Shown piece by piece: positions 1-3,327 of a stretch of DNA of 5,577 nt. The notes below the pieces were generated by a model. It had not been told where the DNA came from and did no database searches. It saw nothing but the letters and a program-made list of their open reading frames with translations. The translations under genes and the position numbers were made by a program. Where the stretch lies: contig JAUXDV010000137.1 in NCBI GenBank assembly GCA_030620735.1, positions 1 through 5,577 on the forward strand. The letters are read 5' to 3'. Source of the stretch: Gammaproteobacteria bacterium. GTDB taxonomy: Bacteria; Pseudomonadota; Gammaproteobacteria; Chromatiales; Chromatiaceae. Numbering within the stretch: the first letter of the stretch is position 1; every line of letters begins with the position of its first letter.

Positions 1-7
1 TGAGAAA

Positions 8-490
8 ATGATGAAACGATTTACTTTAGTGTTGCTGATGTTCACCATTCAGCCTCTTTTTGCCGCCAATAATCCCCTCAATGATCTCGATCTCAAAGAT
101 TTGGACGGCAAGGTGCACAAGCTGAGTGATTATCGCGGTAAATGGATCGTGGTCAACTACTGGGCAACCTGGTGCCCCCCCTGCCGTCACGAGATTCCCG
201 ACCTGGTGGATTTTCACAACAAGCATAAGGATAGTGACGCCGTGGTGCTCGGCGTCAATCATGAATATGCCACGCTTAAAGAGCTGAAAAATTTCAAGAA
301 GAAGTACAACATGAGTTACCCGGTATTGCAGGCGACACCGAGAACCCCATCGATCGACAGAGAGATCCGTGGCTTGCCAACCACCTACCTGGTGAATCCG
401 GAAGGTCAGATCGTGGCGGTTCAGAGCGGCCCGATCAGCGCCGGGATGCTCGAAGGCTATATCAGCAACAAGGCCGACAGCGGTAAATGA
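8..490 (+). CDS. Exported TlpA/ResA-like thiol-disulfide oxidoreductase
   Basis: A 160-residue periplasmic thioredoxin-fold protein. Residues 1-19 form a Sec signal peptide (basic MMKR, hydrophobic stretch, probable cleavage after LFA). The region from about 28 carries the AhpC/TSA-Redoxin type opening (LKDLDGKVHKLSDYRGKWIVVNYWA), then the active site WCPPC with cysteines 56 and 59, and the cis-proline loop GLPTTYLV with Pro124. This is the TlpA/ResA/DsbE arrangement. Family members usually reduce disulfides in exported proteins, for example apocytochrome c or copper-site proteins, with electrons from DsbD/CcdA; the partner here is unknown. No transmembrane anchor remains after signal cleavage, so it should be soluble in the periplasm. 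ATG codons at 8 and 11 are both possible starts. A TGA at 1-3 may be the stop of an upstream gene. The gene overlaps the next by ATGA, implying coupled translation. Fold confidence is high; the exact role is not known. Confidence 0.93.
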   Translation: MMKRFTLVLLMFTIQPLFAANNPLNDLDLKDLDGKVHKLSDYRGKWIVVNYWATWCPPCRHEIPDLVDFHNKHKDSDAVVLGVNHEYATLKELKNFKKKYNMSYPVLQATPRTPSIDREIRGLPTTYLVNPEGQIVAVQSGPISAGMLEGYISNKADSGK

Positions 491-1041
491 TGATGCGACT
501 ATTATTCACACTTTCATTGCTGATGATACTGATACTTCCTGCCCAGGCGCTGCAGTTAAGAGACCCTGAGAGCCATTTTTTCGACGAGACTTTTGGCGAT
601 CTTCAGGAGGAGCTTGCAACTGCCAAGGAGCAGGGGAAAAAGGCGATTCTGATCATGTTCGAGATGGAGGAGTGCCCCTTCTGCAGACGCATGAAAGCCA
701 AGGTGCTGAACCGTGATGATATCCAGGATTATTTCAGGGAGCATTTTTTGATTCTGACGATGGATGTCGAGGGAGATCTTGAAATCACGGACTTTCAGGG
801 GAATACAACCACGCAAAAGGAGTTTGCGCTGAAACAGTACCGTGTGCGCGCCACCCCGGTGTTTCAGTTTGTCGATCTCGATGGCAAACCAATCAAAAAA
901 GCACGCTATACCGGCGCAACCTCTGATGCCGACGAGTTCAAGCTGCTGGGGCAATACGTTGTCGACGAGCGTTACAAAGAGACCTCGTTTGTGCGCTACA
1001 AGCGGCAGATGAAGCAAGAGAAGAAAAGACTTAAAGAATGA
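487..1041 (+). CDS. Exported SoxW-like thioredoxin-fold protein (CPFC)
   Basis: A 184-residue protein with a signal peptide over residues 1-21 (MMMRLL, a long Leu/Ile/Met core, probable cleavage after AQA). The mature part has a thioredoxin-like core: strand AILIMFEMEECPFC with Cys63 and Cys66, a helix RRMKAKVLNRDDI, strand FLILTMDVEGD, and the cis-Pro loop VRATPVFQFVDLDGKPI with Pro124. The CPFC dipeptide and the E-x-C-P-[FY]-C-R-x-M context match the SoxW/Thioredoxin_2 type of periplasmic thioredoxin, which in sulfur oxidisers serves Sox or related thiol systems; no sox genes are visible here, so the symbol is left empty. The C-terminal tail (about 166-184) is strongly basic and charged (RYKRQMKQEKKRLKE). 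Three consecutive ATG codons (487, 490, 493) could start translation; 487 gives a 4-base overlap with the upstream gene. It probably forms a two-gene unit with that TlpA-like gene, and the redox partner may be shared. Confidence 0.9.
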   Translation: MMMRLLFTLSLLMILILPAQALQLRDPESHFFDETFGDLQEELATAKEQGKKAILIMFEMEECPFCRRMKAKVLNRDDIQDYFREHFLILTMDVEGDLEITDFQGNTTTQKEFALKQYRVRATPVFQFVDLDGKPIKKARYTGATSDADEFKLLGQYVVDERYKETSFVRYKRQMKQEKKRLKE

Positions 1042-1254
1042 ACCACGAAAGACACGAAAAGCACGAAAAATAAAAAAGAAATAATGCAGCATCCCGGGAA
1101 AACCTGTCATCCTGAGGGAAGTGAGATACCAACGACGAGGGATCTTACAGGATTGAGTACTAAGATCTCTCCTGCGTCGAGATGACAATCTTCGTCAAAT
1201 AAAGTATGCAAAAAGACAACACTAATTTTCGTGTTTTTCGTGCCTTTCGTGGTT
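1041..1254. repeat. Nested inverted-repeat intergenic element
   Basis: The gap between the SoxW-like and TolC-like genes is almost wholly a symmetrical repeat. The outer arms are 1041-1071 and 1225-1254; the right arm reversed and complemented matches the left with two substitutions and one single-base gap. Each arm is itself three imperfect 9-mers (left: CACGAAARN type at 1044, 1053 and 1062; right: NNTTTCGTG at 1225, 1234 and 1243). Inside lies a second palindrome: TGTCATC (1105-1111) pairs with GATGACA (1181-1187), and an 11-bp hairpin sits at the centre. No open frame with coding character lies within it. It looks like a dispersed, non-autonomous repeat (REP/MITE-like), possibly two repeat types nested. 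Copy number cannot be judged from one window. It could fold in the transcript and separate expression of the flanking genes. Confidence 0.85.
1137..1171 (+). repeat. Central hairpin of the intergenic element
   Basis: GATCTTA at 1141-1147 is perfectly complementary to TAAGATC at 1161-1167. The stem extends outward to 1137/1171 with three Watson-Crick pairs and one G-U pair, giving about 11 bp around a 13-base loop. There is no following T-run, so a rho-independent terminator is not supported. It is the core of the surrounding palindromic element. Confidence 0.7.
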
Positions 1255-1269
1255 AAAAAAAGAAGATCG

Positions 1270-2232
1270 ATGGAGAAAATAATCCGACTCTCTCTCTGCT
1301 TGATACTGTTGTTGATGACATCCGCACAGGCGCATGAGTCATCAATGCCTGACTATCTGACGCTGCAGCAGGCGATGGCGTTTGTGGATGAGTCGCATCC
1401 CGGTGTGCAGCTGGCAGCCCGGCAGCGACTGGAAGATCGGATACTGCAGTGCCAGCAGTATGAGCTGCTGCTCAATGCGCCGGGGTTGCTGCAGGGCAGC
1501 TGCGGTTACTGGCAATATATTCCGCCGCTGCTGCAGCAGAAGCTGCTGGTGATGCGCCGATTTCTCGATGTGGTGTTGGCGGACCAGAGGGCTGCGCGCG
1601 ATAGCGAGGCGATGTCCATCGCCTATATACGCCAGGACCGGATCAAAAATCGTGTACTGCTGGGGCAGCGGTCGGAGCTTGAATTCGCTGCGCTCGATGC
1701 TGTCTACCAGCAGGTGCGCCGCACTTTTCTGGTGAGCGAAAGCATGCAGCGCATCAGCCGTTCACTGCTGGCAATCGCGTTGAATCACACGCATCAACTG
1801 CCGCGTGAAGTCGTGCCGCCTGATCTGACCATTCTCAAAAATGAGAAGCGCCCTGACGAAGAGAACGTGCTGAGCAACATCGAGAAAAGCAATCCGCTGC
1901 TGCAGCAGCTGCAAACAGCTGATGACAGCGCGCTTGAAATCCTGACGCGGCAATATCTGCACCAGGTGGCTCTTGAACAGCTGCTCTCCATCGCTCTGCT
2001 GGAGGCGCAGCAGCGTGAAAACAGCGTTGAGATCGATTACCGTGATCTCTACCTGGATCGCAGCCGTACTCTCTATGAACTGGAGGTCAAGGCGGACCTT
2101 GGCGATGCCATGACCAATCAGACGACAGCGCGGCTGGCGCAGATGGAGACGGATTTTCAGCTGTTGATGAGCTGGGCGGTGCTTGATGCTCTGCAGGGAA
2201 AATTACCGGAGTTTGTCGATGACAATAAATAA
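1270..2232 (+). CDS. Short TolC-like (outer membrane efflux family) protein
   Basis: A 320-residue exported protein. The signal peptide covers residues 1-21 (MEKIIRLS, Leu/Ile core, cleavage after AQA). The mature start YLTLQQAMAFVDESHPGVQLAARQR (29-53) is the typical opening helix of outer membrane efflux (OEP/TolC) proteins. The end, DLYLDRSRTLYELEVKADLGDAM (259-281), is the equally typical helix-turn of the second repeat. The middle (about 119-175) resembles the first-repeat helix, with RVLLGQRSELEF at 128-139. TolC relatives are usually about 420-480 residues; this one is about 300 after processing. Where the barrel strands should lie there is only a short Cys-containing segment (61-84) in repeat one, and continuous helix-like sequence (209-258) in repeat two. 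I chose the ATG at 1270, with AGAAG just upstream, because the in-frame GTG at 1231 lies inside the repeat arm and would place 13 residues ahead of a good signal peptide. The 3' end overlaps the adaptor gene by 14 bases. Family assignment is fairly sure; trans-outer-membrane function is doubtful. Confidence 0.8.
   Translation: MEKIIRLSLCLILLLMTSAQAHESSMPDYLTLQQAMAFVDESHPGVQLAARQRLEDRILQCQQYELLLNAPGLLQGSCGYWQYIPPLLQQKLLVMRRFLDVVLADQRAARDSEAMSIAYIRQDRIKNRVLLGQRSELEFAALDAVYQQVRRTFLVSESMQRISRSLLAIALNHTHQLPREVVPPDLTILKNEKRPDEENVLSNIEKSNPLLQQLQTADDSALEILTRQYLHQVALEQLLSIALLEAQQRENSVEIDYRDLYLDRSRTLYELEVKADLGDAMTNQTTARLAQMETDFQLLMSWAVLDALQGKLPEFVDDNK
2208..2211 (+). promoter_or_regulatory. Ribosome binding site of the adaptor gene
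   Basis: GGAG lies 7 bases before the ATG at 2219, inside the end of the TolC-like gene. It decides the start of the adaptor gene in favour of 2219 over the in-frame ATG at 2183, which would add 12 polar residues ahead of the signal peptide. Confidence 0.75.
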
Positions 2233-3022
2233 AATAAATAAAATTATTTTTTCGCTGCTGCTGTTAATGCTGCACTCCATACTGTATGCAGAGCCTCTGC
2301 GGGCGCGCCTGGAATGGGCGCATGTGGTTGAGCTGCGCGCTTTTGAAAGCGGGATTGTTGAAAAGGTTAATGTCCTGGAGGGGCAGCATGTCAAGCAGGG
2401 AGAGCTGCTGCTGGCGCTGGATCCGCGTGATTATACTATTGCAGTGCGTGCAGCCGCTGCGCGAGTCAAGGAGGCGCAGGCCAAACATGACAAGGCGCAG
2501 CGCGAACATGGCTGGGAGAGCGAGCTCTATGATCGCGGTCTGATTTCAGACAATGAGTTGCAGGACGCAAAGGTCACCCTGCTGCAGGCAGAGAGTGAGA
2601 TGGAGGCGGCGCAGGCCGGGCTTGCAAAGGCACAGCTTGGGCTGGAGCGCTCCGTGCTCAAAGCGCCTTTTGATGGTGTGATCGTTGCGGTGCGCGCCTG
2701 GCAAGGGCAGGTCGTGTTGAAAACACTGCAGAAGGAGGCTCTGATCGCACTGGCCCAGGGTCGCAAAATGGTTGCCCGCGCCAGGGTGTCTGCCGACCGC
2801 GTTGATGAATACCGCAGCGGTCAGGCTGCCCGTGTCAACATCGAAAATCAATGGCGCGACGGTGTTGTCTATCGAATCGGCGCAGTCTCCGAAGGCATAC
2901 TTGAATCCGGCATCGCCTATGCTGTTGATACACTCATCGAATTGAAAGAGGATGAAGTAATGAGGCCGGGACAATTCTGTCTTGTAGAGATTAGTCAAAA
3001 AATGAGAAAAGAAATCAAATGA
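2219..3022 (+). CDS. Periplasmic adaptor (HlyD/RND membrane-fusion family)
   Basis: A 267-residue membrane-fusion protein. Residues 1-24 are a signal peptide (MTINKINK, Leu-rich core, likely cleavage after LYA), with no lipobox. Domains follow the usual order. First lipoyl half is about 38-72 (ESGIVEKVNVLEGQHVKQGELLLALDP). An Ala/Gln/Lys/Glu-rich helical hairpin spans about 74-145 with its turn at YDRGLISDNEL. Second lipoyl half is about 146-178 (LKAPFDGVIVAV). A beta-barrel domain runs from about 184 to 260, ending with MRPGQFCLVEI. There is no long membrane-proximal domain after the barrel, so it is a compact member. Such proteins link an inner-membrane pump to a TolC-type channel, and the overlapping TolC-like gene upstream fits that pairing. 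No pump gene is visible. At the hairpin tip the Leu and Ser of the R-x3-L-x6-S TolC-contact pattern are present (Leu103, Ser110), but the Arg position is Trp99. The gene overlaps the acylphosphatase by ATGA. Confidence 0.92.
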   Translation: MTINKINKIIFSLLLLMLHSILYAEPLRARLEWAHVVELRAFESGIVEKVNVLEGQHVKQGELLLALDPRDYTIAVRAAAARVKEAQAKHDKAQREHGWESELYDRGLISDNELQDAKVTLLQAESEMEAAQAGLAKAQLGLERSVLKAPFDGVIVAVRAWQGQVVLKTLQKEALIALAQGRKMVARARVSADRVDEYRSGQAARVNIENQWRDGVVYRIGAVSEGILESGIAYAVDTLIELKEDEVMRPGQFCLVEISQKMRKEIK

Positions 3023-3285
3023 GTTGTATGCAATGCCGTATCTCGGGACGTGTGCAGGGTGTATTTTTTCGTGACTCCACGCGCAAGATTGCACGTCAGC
3101 TGGGTCTTAGCGGCAGTGCAGTCAATCTCCCCGACGGCAGCGTGCAGGTGGTCGCCTGCGGAGAGCAACAGAGTCTCGACGCGTTGAAAAATTTCCTCAC
3201 CCAGGGGCCGTCCAGGGCGCGGGTCGACTGGCTCCATTGCGAAGCTGTCGAGATCGAACCCCCGCCAGGTTTCCGCATCGGCTGA
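3019..3285 (+). CDS. Acylphosphatase
   Basis: An 88-residue cytosolic enzyme of full family length that hydrolyses acyl phosphates to carboxylate and phosphate. The signature GRVQGVFFRDSTRKIA (10-25) carries the phosphate-binding Arg18. The second signature is centred on VNLPDGSVQVVACG (35-48), with the catalytic Asn36. The C-terminal strand ends GFRIG. The common G-[WY]-[VA]-[RK]-N segment is here G-S-A-V-N, so the aromatic and basic positions are lost while Asn is kept. Cys3 and Cys47 align with the two cysteines (5 and 49) that, as I recall, form a disulfide in E. coli YccX; Cys6 and Cys74 are extra. The ATG at 3019 overlaps the adaptor stop by 4 bases, with only a weak purine run (GAGAAAAG) upstream, suggesting translational coupling. 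No functional link to the exporter-like genes is known to me. It is probably a passenger housekeeping gene. Confidence 0.95.
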   Translation: MSCMQCRISGRVQGVFFRDSTRKIARQLGLSGSAVNLPDGSVQVVACGEQQSLDALKNFLTQGPSRARVDWLHCEAVEIEPPPGFRIG

Positions 3286-3291
3286 AATTCC

Positions 3292-3319
3292 CCTAAAACC
3301 TAAAACCTAAAACCTAAAA
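3292..3319. repeat. Heptamer tandem repeat (CCTAAAA)x4
   Basis: Four perfect head-to-tail copies of CCTAAAA occupy 28 of the 42 bases between the acylphosphatase stop and the pepN start. A C at 3320 begins a partial fifth copy before a C-rich tract (TTCCCCC, 3321-3327). The complement reads TTTTAGG, a telomere-like unit in appearance only. Heptanucleotide microsatellites of this kind occur in intergenic DNA of several bacterial groups and are prone to slippage. Whether this one varies in length cannot be seen here. Confidence 0.97.
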
Positions 3320-3327
3320 CTTCCCCC

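Noticed and set aside
1044..1070. A CRISPR-like array in the three CACGAAA units.
   Set aside because: The units are contiguous 9-mers without spacers, and occur inverted in the opposite arm.
1137..1187. A rho-independent terminator after the SoxW-like gene.
   Set aside because: The hairpin has no T-run after it, and its symmetry belongs to the larger repeat.
556..1188. A 210-codon minus-strand open frame starting in the repeat element and running antisense to the SoxW-like gene.
   Set aside because: Its N-terminus is translated repeat sequence and the remainder is the shadow of a real thioredoxin-fold gene.
1188..1230. A sigma-70 promoter for the TolC-like gene in the AT-rich stretch.
   Set aside because: No convincing pair of -35 and -10 boxes with proper spacing is visible; AT-richness alone is not enough.
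1270..1332. A lipoprotein signal in the TolC-like protein because of Cys10.
   Set aside because: Cys10 sits inside the hydrophobic core, its preceding residues (LSL) do not make a lipobox, and a standard AQA cleavage site follows at residue 21.
1528..1912. CTG/CAG-rich stretches as a triplet-repeat array.
   Set aside because: The runs are short and interrupted, and match Leu/Gln codons of a helical protein.
2546..3094. A minus-strand open frame of 182 codons spanning the adaptor and the acylphosphatase start.
   Set aside because: It crosses two well-supported + strand genes and shows no domain or signal of its own.
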